Origin: Spinellus fusiger
Lineage: Eukaryota > Mucoromycota > Mucoromycetes > Mucorales > Phycomycetaceae
Assembly (NCBI GenBank): GCA_025094145.1
Contig: JALLLS010000003.1
Location: 124,001 to 188,000 of the forward strand
Reading direction: 5' to 3'
Length of the DNA: 64,000 bases
Each line of letters begins with the position of its first letter. Position 1 is the stretch's first letter. This document shows, piece by piece, positions 22,600 to 35,436 of this stretch. The notes beneath the pieces were generated by a model. It was given only the letters and a program-made list of their open reading frames with translations. It ran no database searches and was not told the origin of the DNA. Both the position numbers and the translations under genes were made by a program.

Positions 22600-23660
22600 T
22601 AAATAAGAGCATATGTATAAGCACAGGTATCAAGTGTGGATGCTATTAAGAACTGAATTATAATACAGTTTCCTGTCTGTTAGCCAGAGATATAAAATAT
22701 AGTAGCTGTGCATAATAACATCTTTCTGACTAAAATACATCAATTCAAAGCGCATGTTTCTACGACTGTAATTACAGACATTAAGCCTGTTCTATGCTTT
22801 CCAAGAACTCATCTTACCTCCTCTGCTAGTAGTGTATTAGAGTAGAATACATAGAAGAAGAATGTCTTTTCTTTCTCTTCCTCTCTATGTTCCTCTCTCC
22901 TTCTCTTTAGTACAAATGTTAGTACCAACACACACAGAGTGACAGGTCTCATCATTTAGCTCTTCTCTTGAGTCAATAAAGTACAGGCACTGTTTATTCT
23001 TTTGGGTGCACACACATTCATACATGCACACATAAACAAACAAACATACAGATATAAAAATACACTTTCTCTCTTCTTTTCTCTTTAAATCTAAGAGTTG
23101 TGTTGGTCAACATCTTCAAAGCCAACTGTGTCCTATTCTTTTAATCTACACTTTGATATTCCAGGAACGGTCATAATAGTCAGCCAAAAGAAAACAAGAT
23201 AAAAGCACCCCGATCAAAGCCGTGTTCTGGTGACGTCACCTCGGAGTTCCATCAGAATCCCCAATGACAAATGCATATTAACATAGAGTAAACTTTGTTA
23301 TACATAAAGTCGTGGATTCTTAGGATCTATGAGTTAAAATGTAGGTATTTACAATAAAGAGGGACAGACAATGGAAAGGAAAGAAAAGGGAATATTCTTC
23401 TGGCTCTGAGTCAGAGGGGGTGGAATAGATTATGTAAAATACGTAGCATTCAGACTCGACAGCATATATGTCTTCAGAAAGAGGGGTGGGTAGTGATGGA
23501 ATTAGTAGATGGGAAGTCTATGAGCACAATCTGGTAGCATAAGTGATAAGAGAGTTAAGTAAAATAATCAACAAAAGAATGAAGAGAATAAAGAGAATAA
23601 AGATCATACAAAGAGTTCGAAAAGAGAGAACGCTGCTTTACCGTGGAGTTGAAAGCAATT
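22600..23660. other. intergenic region between convergent TFIIIA and HSF genes
   Basis: Holds 3' ends of both genes, pyrimidine-rich stretches near 22860-22910 and a perfect CRE-type palindrome at 23229-23240. No gene is recognised. Confidence 0.5.
23229..23240. promoter_or_regulatory. perfect CRE-type palindrome
   Basis: GGTGACGTCACC, a full TGACGTCA core with two extra symmetric bases on each side. It matches the consensus of bZIP factors of the CREB/ATF type. It lies between two convergent genes, where a promoter is not expected. Confidence 0.4.
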
Positions 23661-23662
23661 AC

Positions 23663-26239
23663 TTATTTCTTGGCTTGGTACACATTTTTAGAGAATGTGT
23701 GTTGGCCTAATCTTTCATTGGAATCTTCTCTAGTAGTAGTAGTAGCAGTAGCAGTAGTAGTAGCAGTAGCAGCAGCAGTAGCAGCAGCAGTAGGATACGT
23801 GGATCCAAAAGTATTCCTTGGTATGCTCAATCTCTGTCTGTGAGAGAGTCGGACACTATCAGTCAGTGCATTGACCGTCGGCATCAACAGATGGTTATCA
23901 GAAAACCCACTTCCATTGTAATAAATAAATTGTTGGTTAAGCTGAGAGGAGTTGTGGCATTGTAATTCATTTGTACTGGACAGGAGAGGATTTACAGTCT
24001 CCCACTGCATAGAAGATCCAGTATCATTCTAAAGGCAAGATATAAGTAAGAATGGGTAAGAATAACTCAGAGGCATCTTGCATCTCTACTTACAAGTAGT
24101 CCAAGTCTGTTATAATCATCTGTAAAGCCATAGAGACGCTGGCTATCAGGATTTATAAGCTGCAGGTTGTTTAGGGCGTGTTGGCTGTGGCTCTGAGACT
24201 GCTGCATAGTGGCTTCTTTACACGTGGTATTTGCATTGGCAGTCATGCCAGGAGATTGGGATATAATTGAGTTAAGGGTATCTCGGGCCATTTCCTCAAA
24301 TGATTTGGCATTGGGCTTGGCAGTACTCTTGTCTTCTCTGGATTGATTGTCGCAGTCTATACTGATCATCATGGCTTTGTAATCTTCATCGAAACTATCC
24401 ATAGACCCATGAAGCCCATCAGCGTAGTGAGTAGGATCAATGCCCAGATCTGAGGCAAGAGACTCTATATTGTTCTGGAGCTCATTAATCTCCTGACAAA
24501 TAGAATTTGCTGAGCGACTTGTTGCATGAAAAGCACGTGTAAAATCGTTCATCTTGACTTTACAAGCATCCTGAACAGGTTCTATAAGAATAAGACAAAA
24601 AAGAAGTCAGGTCAATGTTGAATAATATCTCATCAACCCCATCTTCTGTGTTGATTTCAGAGACTCAACACGCATACACACGTGCACACGCGCACACACA
24701 CGCACACACACACACACACAATCTCTCCCTCACACTCTCTCCTTGTTATAGAGCTCATATAGAGAATAAACAGTAGGAAGATACTGCTTATAGAATAAAC
24801 TACATACCTGATGTGTCTCTGGGGTTAAGAAACTTCAGAGGTGATTCAAAAAGAATATCTTTTTCTCTGATCATTCCACTTGTAATGTTATCTTTTTGCG
24901 AATCTGTAAAACCATAGAAATATTAGTATCCATACATACCAAAGAAGAAGAAAAAAGACTGAATGAATGAGGCACAGTCTTCGCGATTATCACATGTAAA
25001 GGTTCTGTTCAAGTCAATGCAAAGACATATACCTTTTGTTTTCATTAGAATAATTGATGATTGCCCACAGTATTATTATTTTTAAAAGCAAACGTACTTT
25101 TTTTTTACCTGTAACATGGGTCTTCTTTTATTGTAAAAATAAAGAAAGTACGACACCGAAGACTGGTACACTCATCGACTCTTTCTCATAATATTTTTGC
25201 TTACATGTATCATTGATGGCCTTGTCATTTGAAAATACAGTCGTCAAGAAATGCAGAATCTTCTCAATTGCATCTTGGTGTTGGTGCTGTTTTTCTCTAG
25301 AGAGCAGTGTTTCTTTCCACAGAATCTCATTGTCGCTGTGAAGGGTGTGGATATCAGAGCTAATTGTGGTTTGAGTTTTCTTGATGGCATCAATGTCTTT
25401 GACAAGTGTAGCCACATTGACACCATCTTCTTCTTCTGTATTGCGTTCACGACTTCGTTTTCTTATGACTAACGCTAGAAGATCGAGTCGTTCTTTTTGA
25501 AAATGAGGATGGCTAAACTCCCATATTTCATTTTCGGAATCAGATATTAAGACGCCTTGTTGCAAGTGAGGTACTTTGTGGAAGTCATACATATTCAATT
25601 GACGAACAAATGAAGCAAATGTATTGTGTTTGTAGAAACGAGGCAAAACAGTTTTTGCGAATTTCTCATGTTGTTCAACTTTATGATTTAAAAAGCAACA
25701 ATAAACTAAGTATTGTCGTTCTAACACTTGAACCAATAATAAAATTACCTATGAAAGAAGTACCATCTGTTGACCACCGAATAAGACTGTTTGTAGAGTT
25801 GTCTTCTACCATGCTATAAAAAAATTAAGGTGAATATGTTTGTCTTTCTATTTTAAAATACTGTATGTCGTTGTGAGGCTGGGAAGGGGGGGGGTATTTA
25901 CTTGTAGAGCTTGTCTAGGAAAGCAGGAACGGTTTTTTGAGTAGTGGGTTGATTCGGAGTTGGCCCAAAGGTGCCAAATGATAAAGTCGAATTTGAGGAT
26001 TTTGATGTTGACGGTAGCATGGTTAATTCTGAAATAGTCCGACGCTTTCTCTTAGGATGAGTATTGATGTCTACCGATGTTATAGGAGATGACCCAGAGT
26101 CAGATGAACTATTAGCAGAAGATACATTTTCTGAAGGCAAGCTGGATGTAGAGGATGCCGAAGAATACGATCGCTTTCGATTTGATGCAGATAAAGGTGA
26201 TGCCTTCTTGGCTGAGAAACGACGGAGCAAGGAGTCCAT
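23663..26239 (-). CDS. heat-shock-factor family transcription factor
   Basis: Read from 26239 leftwards. Exon 1 (26239-25902) encodes a Ser-rich leader with a basic KRKRR motif and the start of the HSF domain (TVPAFLDKLY). Exon 2 (25813-25749) gives NMVEDNSTNSLIRWSTDGT and SFI. Exon 3 (from 25678) gives FYKHNTFASFVRQLNMYDFH, the recognition helix of HSF DNA-binding domains, then a heptad-rich coiled coil (about 25430-25220). Later exons (24912-24800, 24580-24080, 24030-23663) carry a second coiled coil (ICQEINELQNNIESLASDLG) and a Gln/Asn-rich tail ending in Ala/Thr repeats. HSF proteins bind nGAAn repeats as trimers and activate stress genes. The domain is closest in feel to Hsf1, but Sfl1-type paralogues cannot be excluded. 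The junction between 25208 and 24912 is unclear. Confidence 0.85.
23733..23795. repeat. (TAG/CAG)n trinucleotide repeat, coding in the HSF gene
   Basis: About 20 imperfect TAG/CAG trinucleotides. On the minus strand they read as alternating Ala and Thr codons near the C-terminus of the HSF-family protein. Confidence 0.8.
24670..24720. repeat. (CA)n/(CACG)n microsatellite in an HSF-gene intron
   Basis: Imperfect CACACG units followed by a pure CA run, within the intron between exons at 24.8 and 24.6 kb. Confidence 0.85.
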
Positions 26240-26249
26240 AGTAAGATAA

Positions 26250-29000
26250 TAGGACAGACGTAAAATCTATAGATTTTTTAATGTACACGTGTTGTTGGGT
26301 ACAAAATATGAAGAACTGTATAATCAACTAGTAAAAGATACTTTAGCAATGAAACATTAGAGAAAAATGAAAAATAGAGGCTATTTGCAAAAGAGAAAAA
26401 ACTTACCTCTCACTAATGACTTTAAAACTGTGAACCAAAATGCTAAGAGTGTTGTAGAGGGAAGAAAGACTAAATTGGGAAAATAGAAAAATTCTTTGTT
26501 TTTGTGACATGGGAAAATGAGATTTTAGCCGATTTAAAAATATGAGGATTCTGGATTGAATAAAATTAGAGCTTTTCTTTTTGGGATACTTCCAAATGTA
26601 GATATAGGAGATGTAAAAAATAGCACACTTAGTTCTAGATGTCCCCTAGATCACTCACTTATGCTAGATCTATTGATATTATTAACCAAGGCCACATTTC
26701 TTCAAAGTCAGGAGTTTCTGGTGAATATAAAAAGTCTAATTCTGATGTCTCTATTGTTGTCCCTGCCGTCTATTCTACACACACCTTTTTGCTTCAAGTG
26801 ATAGAAAGGTAAATATCATTATTCCCATTATTACTACTTATACTCTAAGTATGTCATAATTCCTATTCGAGAATATGACTGATACTTTACGCAACAAGCA
26901 TCATTAAATCTTTAGGGAAAGGGTAGTCTTAAGCGGTAGTGTGATAATAAGCGTATTAAAACACAAGATACCAAAATCTCCCTATTTTAGCTATTGGTCT
27001 GCACACCTGTCATCAGTCTATAGATACCACCTGCAAACAAAGTAAAGACTGGGGTGAGCAAACAGTGCAAAAATGAATATAACTATAAATAAAATAATAA
27101 TAATAATAAATAGTAATAAATAGTATTATTTATTATTTGAATAAATGTCTTTGAATTATATTTTATTAAATAAAGATGGAGAAAAATGCATAAAAAATAA
27201 GTAGGCATTTTTAATGTGAATAATGTAGTGATTGTACTTCATTGATTAGTCTATAGGAGTTTGGTTTGCTGGTGTTTAGGTTGCTCTAACTATTCAGCAT
27301 CCCAAACTGTGTACCTGCCCCGAGTCACCTTACTATTTTTGCTTGCAGTAACTTCTTTTGTATACTTTACTCTCTCCCTCTCCCTCTACTCTTTACTCCT
27401 TTCCAACAACTCAAGTTTGCTCATGTAACCTATCTTTTGCATGAAGAAATGATTATCGATTATCGATTATGATATGATAGATAATTTATTCATCGGAAGA
27501 TGAAGAAAATAATTAAAATAGGAATCGTGGGCAGCAAATGAATGTTTTCAAAATATGTTTTTGATCGATATTTATTATTAAAGTTTGTTTGTACTTTTAC
27601 TTAACTTTCTTTTTGTTAATAACATTCCTTTTTTGTATCAGAATAGAGTCAGGCTGTGGTAGGAACACCTTTGTGATAATCTATTTTCCATTGTGAATAA
27701 AGGCTCTTCTATTATATGCTGAATTTAACTGTTAAAAGTAAGCTTTTATATAAAAGGTAATTATAGAAGGATGTAGGCTCTGTCATGCTAGCTGATTGGA
27801 GTATATTTATAAGCGCGCAGTATTTAATGATATCTCTAAGCATGAGTGTTTTATTGATCTAGCTTAACTCTACCTCCATGTCAGCAGTAAAATTGACACT
27901 TTTGTAGCAGTTAGTCATAGTATTTATAGCAGACAATGCATTGATTTATCTTTATGCTTGAACAATATACATACTTTCCCTTGACAAGAAAATACAGCTG
28001 GGAAAACCCAGAAAAGAAAACGTACCCAACTTGTCCTAAAAATACTGCACATTAAAGATGAAAAGATGATATTCGTTTAATCCCATGGTTATTTTTAGAG
28101 AGTTAATACTGTATGGACATGAGCATAGACACAGGTAGTGGTCTGTGAAGTGTCAGATTACAGATAGCTTTCTGCTGCGGATTATTTGTAGCATGTCTCA
28201 GTGTAAGGAACATCCTAATCTTAAACTTCACCACAAAACAGGCCACAGGTAAAACCCTCAAATTCATTCAATAGACTAGAGAGTAACGACCTTGATATGT
28301 ATTTATAAAAGTCTATCAAAGAAATATCAAGCTATACAGAAAATATGAGAGACATAGTAGAAGAGGACAAAGGAGAAGACTCAAAGACAATATAAAACAC
28401 CATTGTATCTCACCTTTTACTATAACCGACATTTTCTATACTTTCTGCATTAAATAAAAGAAACTGACCCTTTTATTTCACGAATAATGGCGTTCTTGCT
28501 AAGAAAGTGGTCGATTGTTTGATAAATAAATACTCAAAAAAGTGTGATATATACATGTTTTTACTAATAAGGTAAAATGCGAAAAGAAAAAAAACACGAT
28601 GTTTCAAATTCAGGTTTTTGTTTTGTTTTCACTCTACTTTCATATTATCATAACTCTGTGCCTTTTTATCTAGTGTTGTGAACTGACTAATGGCAATAGA
28701 AAATTAGTGTCTATTAATGAATGTATTAATAAATCTAATAATAAATTTAATAATAATAACACCTTTTGTTTATGCACTTCCATAATGACCACGATAAGTA
28801 ATACGAGGATTTCAGCATTCGACTGTTTGTTCATTTTCTTACTTAACTTTCCCATGATTATAACTTTATAAGTTACTTGGACGGTTTATTTCAAATATTC
28901 AATAGGTAAAGAAAACAATAGCTTGTAGCAGTAGAAAGATTCTATTAGAAAAAGAATAGTAATTTGTATATCTGCTTTTAGTAACTATAACAGCCTGCTA
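26250..29000. other. AT-rich intergenic DNA upstream of the HSF gene
   Basis: A short frame at 26556-26801 (+) has no recognisable motif. The rest is AT-rich with ATA/TAA-type repeats near 27100 and a GATTATC repeat near 27450. No gene is supportable. Confidence 0.5.
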
Positions 29001-29003
29001 TTT

Positions 29004-29640
29004 TTAACCCATGATAGCATGGAGAATTTTAGTGAAGTATTGGGACATTACTTCCATTCTATCACAAAGTCTGTTTTTAGCTACAACGCAGTCGTATAGT
29101 AGCACCTTCTTTTCTAAATGGATTATTAATAGACCTACAAACACTTGATGGGACTCAGGTCTGGAGTTTGAAGTGGTTATTAGGTAACTGTAGCCATATT
29201 GCCTACCACCTTCCACAGGTTTTTTTTTATTTTGCTATTATGATAACTTATATTATATTGCTGTACCTAGAAGGTATTACTCGGGTTTGGGTGCAATAGT
29301 CTGAAGGACTCGGAACAATACACCTTCTTTAAGACGTTCACGTATTACTATAGTTTGTATTTCCTTTCAGTGCATTAATCCACAATGCTTTCCCCATTGA
29401 AACATCCATACACCATGTGATAATATATAGTAAGTTTTTTGATGGGGGTCAGTTACTTTGAGGGAAGATTTGTATCAAGCCTTATTGGCATGCATGCTGT
29501 TATTATTCATGAGTTTTGAGCATCTTCTATTATACTAATAGTAGTGTTGTTTTAGTATTAGACATACTGTTGTTGCCAGACTCATACACACTAATGAAAT
29601 GAGTCTGAGGATCATTGTATTTTCTGTTCATAAATAAAGT
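29004..29640 (-). pseudogene. decayed Tc1-type transposase
   Basis: On the minus strand one can read, in mixed frames, YVNVLKKVYCSESFRLLH near 29360-29290 and a PLQTPDLSPIKCL block near 29165, the equivalent of the SPDLNPIE third catalytic motif. A long tail follows. Many stops are present. It is older than the copies at 6.0 and 7.9 kb. Confidence 0.55.
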
Positions 29641-29649
29641 ACATTGAGT

Positions 29650-31797
29650 ATAAGAATACCATTAAAAGATTTAAGCGTATGAGAAGCTCATAAAATTAAA
29701 CAAACACTAATATCTTTTATTACTATTATTATTATTATTATTATTAAAAAAGAGATCTTAGGCAGAACTTGAATATCTTCCATAACTTTTCATCGTCAGT
29801 AAAAAACTTTTCTTGGTCGTTATACTAAACAGCCTCTGTACCATATACTTCCTTGCCGGCACCAATTCTCATAAACAAAGTTAGTAAAAGTTTATAGTAC
29901 ACTTCTATCTATAACAGCTCTTTTCATAAAAATATAGCTGTATCATTTAGCAACGATCAGCCTATTCATTACTTTTGCACCCATCTATGCAGTGCGTCAT
30001 AGCTGTTGTGTAAAGTGATAAAACTGAGTTAAGATTAGTGATGTTTTTAAAGTATATTGATTACCAATGAAAAGATGAGTGATAATCCCCTTACACCTGG
30101 ATAGTTGGGACTAGAATATAACTTTTCAAAACTTTATGAATTATTTGTTATCTAAGATAATAAATTGATTCTTAGTCATTTGTACTTCAACATGGTCAAA
30201 TCTTATTGTTGAACCCTGTTCACTTTTTGATAACAATAGAAAGTCATAACTTTTTATGCATTTTCCTATAGTGTTTCTGTTATACAATGTCTACATCTAA
30301 TGCTGAATAAATCTTCAAACTGTTTTCAAACCTTAGGAATATTGATTATTTTGATTGTACACTTGTTATAAAAGAGCCAATAACAAATAATATGAGCCAA
30401 ACTGGGGCTGAAGTCATATTCAACCTAACAGCAGGACCATTTACTATATTCTTGAAAAGTATAAAAAGATTTTCATTCCAAATGAAAACAAGATAAACAT
30501 CTTATGAATATTTACATATTCAATCAGAGACAATGGACGTTATTCGAAAGGAAATAAGTATCAAAGTTACAACATCTATATTCTAAGAATAGATGAAAGA
30601 GTTCAGTCTTTTTGTGCCGAGTCATGCGTAAATGTACTCTAGAGAAAAATTAAAAAAGAAATACACAGATCTTTTCATATATGGGCTAAATAGATATAAA
30701 AAGACACCATCATCTAGATGAATAGAGTCCAAAAACCCCAGTAAAATTTTAGGAAGATAACTCTTTATAAAAGGTAATATCAGTTTTATCAACTCTGGTA
30801 TTTTAAATAGTAAAAATTACCCCATTTCTGTATTAAATATAAGGGGGTTATATTTTTTCCATCATTAAGACACCAAAAACTACTATACTAATAAAGAGGC
30901 AGAAAATATAATAGTATTTGTAAACTATAATAAAGAGCTAAAACTTACAAACTTATTGAGCATTAAGTGGTCTTTTACTTGTAAACGAGGTAGACTACAA
31001 TTGCTTTCAATACCATTGAAGAGTTTGAGGTCGATGTGTTGTTGAGTTGAAAAAGAACACTGAATAGAGTCACCAACAGTCTTACTACGATTCACTCATA
31101 GATTCTTTTTATATTTAATAAGCTTTCAATAAATAGATGTTTTACTAATTTTAAAAGGGTTTTATTGTTAAGCTAAAATATCATAAAAATATAGATATAT
31201 AAAAAGTCATAATCAAAAATGCTAAATGTATTTTTGTATGCCACTTTATATTACAGAAATATAGCATTGTGTAGGATATAACTGAATTCTTTGGTGAGTG
31301 CAGCTAATTAAGCCGATATGATTATCCCAGAGTCATTTGTTATATTTCATTTTTCTCTACTGGTCTGAATATGCGGAAAGGATAAATAGCAATAACAGAA
31401 AAAACTACAGTAGATAATTAATAAGGTTCTTCACGTTAAATTGAGAATATTCAGGATGCTATATTCTGACTTGCCATGCTTTTATTTAATAGAAAAACTC
31501 TTTTCAAGAAAGACATAACGTAACACAGTGAAGAGTATCAAACACTCTATTTCTCATTACTATTAGATTTTTCATAATTATGATCTTTCTAAAAACAGCA
31601 TGTAAACTTGCTTTTTCCAAAAGAAAGTGTATGTCAGTTCTAGATAAAAGTTTTTTTACTGAATCTCCATTCTTGGATTAATGGCATATCTATGTTACTC
31701 ATGACTGATATGACTGATAAACATGTGTCTCTCTCTCTCATTTGTGGTACATAAAGCGTTACGTGGAATCTAGTCTTATACTTTGGCAATTTTACTA
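29650..31797. other. AT-rich intergenic DNA
   Basis: Contains an (ATT)n run at about 29720-29747. No protein motif was recognised; small frames are AT-driven. Confidence 0.5.
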
Positions 31798-32516
31798 CAC
31801 ACCAGGAGATTTTTCTGGCTTTTAGGCGGGGATATCTCCTTCCTTTTACGTCTAAAAATTTCTTGCGTTTTATAGAACTGTGTTTAAAATCAAGAGGTTT
31901 GCGGATATCTAAATAATTGTTTTCTTTTGTGGATATCTCAATATCAAATTGTATTATCAGTAAAATATATTGTTTATGAATAAAATTGTTTATTATAATA
32001 GTATAGATAATACTATATTATGACTATAGCTACTTCCTAAGTAGATTCCCTCATAGCAATAGATTCCACACCCTAAAAGCTTTGTGATTTATCCTTGGGA
32101 GATAGATAAATATGCTCAGGAGTATACCCTAGACATTATTGACCTTGTAGAAGACCCCCTAAGACTGACTTGAGAGCCTCTGCTTAATAACAATACAAGG
32201 AGTGTCTTGTGGAATACAATGAGCACAAGCCCAAATGAAGACACTGCTTACCTTTTTACTTTCAGAACAGTCCTTGGTAGTGTCTACAACTTCTTTCTAT
32301 TGTTTTTCTTTGTTAATAATGGCACATTACCTTGCTCAGATATGCTCATCTTGACTAGTACTTGGGCGTTAAGTTGTATGTGCAGTGTGAAAAATAACAA
32401 AATAATAACAACAAAGAATAAAAAATATTCTTATTCTGGTGAGGTAACAGTCCCATGTAATAAATGAGTAGACGGCAAATCAATTTTCTATTTTTATTTT
32501 ACAGTTTATTCAAACA

Positions 32517-32950
32517 ATGAAAATCAACCAACTCTTAGCCAAGAACATAAAGATAGTCCCACCAATAGAAGAGAGCGTGATATGTTTATTAGAGGTCAAA
32601 TCACAGGACAATAGAAAAGATGTGCTACTTATCAAGAGATTGCTGACAATGTCGACATCCCAAAGAGCACAGTGGGCAAGAGTGTCCTATTGTATAAAAA
32701 CAAAGGTACAATTCAACTCAATACATACAGGAAAACCTGAAAAGGTGTCATCTACTTCAAAACTGGCTATCATTTTGTCTATTCGTAGAAACCCTATGCA
32801 AACAACTGCATAAGATTTGAGAAATATGAATGATGTAAAAACAAGGTTGTTTGGTCTGACAAATCCTGTTTTACAGTTGTGTACAATAATAAAGGGACTA
32901 GAGTGATTAAAAATAAAGACTATTACAAAGCACTGAGCAATATCTTTATA
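32517..32950 (+). pseudogene. gutted Tc1/mariner transposase inside Fanzor element copy 2
   Basis: A helix-turn-helix region reads CATYQEIADNVDIPKSTVGK in one frame. After a deletion, KVVWSDKSCFTVV and RVIKNKD appear in another frame, keeping the first catalytic aspartate. The second and third catalytic residues are missing. It shares its internal deletion with copy 1 at 19310-19740, so the deletion predates both copies. Confidence 0.75.
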
Positions 32951-33288
32951 ATAAAAATGTAGACAATCATCTAAAGAACAACAATTATAAATCCTGTGTA
33001 ATTCCATGAACCTTTTATTATGAACATCTTAGACTGATAAATATACCTTTATTTCTCAAAATGAAATAGAAAATAAATCCTGTCCACTCACTCATTGTAT
33101 GGGACTGTATATGTGCATAGAAAACCCATGGGATTCAGAGTTTTCATTGATAAAAATACAAACATTATGCTTTAGCACAACTTCTTGGTTTTCAAATCAC
33201 GGATTGAATCAATGGCATGTGAAAACCAATTATAAAACAGAAATAGTATAAAAAGAAAAGGTCAACTCGTCTTTATTTTATTTTCTTC

Positions 33289-35436
33289 ATGGAGCCTGCT
33301 CTAAAGATTATAGCAGTGAAAAGCTCAATCACTGGTATTGGATGGAAACCGCAGTATCTTTTGCCGCTCAAGACACTTGTATCTATTGTCCATATTCTTG
33401 TAACGCATACATTCGCTTTTCTAAAGTACATATTCATTCAAGAATTGGAAAATAACCCTGCCTTTGCTCTGGAGGATTTTGCCAATGTTGATTTTTACAG
33501 TGAAGTCTTTTTGTCGCTTCTTCAGAGTTACAAGCCAAATAGACAAGCAAATTCTTCAAAGTCAAGAACCAACCGAGAACTTATCAACAGACATCGAGAC
33601 ATGTACTTTCAACACAGTCTATATGAGCCAGTCAGTTTAAAGTATGTCTTTCAAATAGCCATGTATGAAGCAAGGAAAATAAACACAGTGTACCTCAATG
33701 GTGTCTCATTACACTTTGGAAACAAGCTGCGCATGTTCTTAAACATACTTTTGAAAAAGAATGAACGAATAAAGACAGTAAAGGAAGAAATGAAGAAAAA
33801 GGGCAGCACAGAGATGGAAGTATCAGCTGCAGTAAAGGATATTGTTGAACAATGCAGTAGAATCAAAACAGCCATTTCGTCTGGAAAAATCGACAATCTA
33901 CCAAAAGAATTCCTCTCTACTCATGATATTGATATGATTCATGATATCTTTAGCTCTTATCCCATGAACTATCAATTTTCCAAAACTCTATTTACTATGA
34001 CTGCAAAGCAAACACCCCAAAGCATCTGAAGGCTTATTATAAGCTATCAAGCATGTGTGAAGTCCTTCAAGACAAGCCTTTCAACTGTTTTTCGCTGAGA
34101 AGAACATTCATACCATCTTATATGACAATAGATACGCGTATATTGAACACCCATCTATTGAAAAGACCTATTATCAGCCATTTGGACAAAGATAGAGTGT
34201 GGGGGGCTGTTATTGATACCACAACAAAAGCAATGAAGCTACAGGGTGAAAGAAATGCAATGAAGTTTAGGGGAATGGTAATGACTGACGGTGTTGGTGT
34301 ATCTGTGTTGAAACAAAACCATGATACAAAGAAAAGTGGCGGTGGAAGAATCAAGAAAGAAACAAAAGAACTCGATGAATTCCAATACATTGAAGATTTG
34401 GGGAAAAAGAATTGGCAGCTAGTATCGGCAAGTGTGTATTGATTGACCCTGGTCGTCGTGATGTACTTTATTGCATGCATGAAGATAGCACTGTAGAGAA
34501 CAAAAGAACATATCGATACACTAGCAATCAAAGTGCAGTTGAAAACAAGTCAAGAAAGTTCAGGAAGCTCCGTGAGAACTTGAAGCCTGATGAAGTGAAA
34601 GCAGCCGAGTTGTCTCTATCAGGACATACATCTTCAACAGTCAATTGTGAAAGGTTTGCAAGATACCTTGAGGAAAGAGCCAGAGTCAACCCAGTGTTGC
34701 ATAACTATTATTCAAATGAAGATACTCCTGCTGTGGAAAACCAGAATGTCAATAGCTTGATCCTATTTCTTAGAATGAAGCTTTTGATCTTTATTAATCA
34801 GCAACAATCAGACAAACGGCTAGCTAGAAATCTTCGAAGAAAGTTTGGCGATGATGCTGTAATGGTGATTGGCAATTGGTCTGTAGGAAACACAAAGTTC
34901 CATGAACCAGTGAGAGGTGTTGGAATAAGAAGAATGTTGAAGAAAGAAGGGTTCAAGGTGTTCCTTATTGATGAGTTCAAAACATCTATTTTTTGTCCTT
35001 CTTGTAAGAACGGTGAGCTTGAGAAATTCAAGAAAGTACAAAACCCAAGACCCTTCAGAAGAGAGAAGAACCCCACAGTGACATGTCATGGTTTTTTAAG
35101 GTAAAAATACTCTTCTTTCTTCTATAAAAGTCAAAGAAAAGACTAGTTAGTTTATTATTTTTATTTTTATTTAGGTGCAAAAACCAACAATGTTTGAAGA
35201 TCATGACTAAAACTGCTGGAGTTTCTGATGAGATAATTTCTCAACGCTTTTGGAATCGGGACATGGCAGCAACATTGAACTTTCGTCATGTTCTTTTTGG
35301 ACTACGAGAGGAAGGCAAGCGACCCAAGCGCTTTTGTCGATCCAAGACAGTACAGTCTGTTGGTACCAAAAGAAAGGAGACACCATTAGCTAGTAGTAGC
35401 CGACCTACCAAAACATCAAAAAAGAATCCGGTGTAG
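33289..35436 (+). pseudogene. Fanzor RNA-guided nuclease (TnpB homologue), near-complete, two frameshifts
   Basis: Fanzors are eukaryotic TnpB-like nucleases that use an RNA from their own element to cut matching DNA. This gene starts at ATG 33289 and has an N-terminal KIIAVKSSITGIGWKPQYL region typical of the family. RuvC-I follows as CVLIDPGRRDVLYCM (near 34430-34480). Next are an IGNWSVGNTKFHEP segment (about 34870), LKKEGFKVFLIDEFKTS (about 34940-34990) and a C4 finger with FCPSC and LRCKNQQC. RuvC-III is FWNRDMAATLNF near 35250. The tail is basic (KTSKKNPV). A 74 nt GT-AG intron (35101-35174) splits the finger. Two -1 frameshifts interrupt it, near 34012 (in CCCC) and near 34405 (after GGGGAAAAAG). 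The gene is either recently dead or the breaks are homopolymer errors. With them corrected the length would be about 690 aa. Confidence 0.9.
35101..35174 (+). other. intron splitting the Fanzor zinc finger
   Basis: GTAAAAATAC...TTTATTTAG, phase 2, between LR and the CKNQQC cysteine pair. Removing it restores the C4 finger and the RuvC-III motif in one frame. The same position has an AG|GT...TAG|GTG junction in the family B relic at about 1049-1071. Confidence 0.75.
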
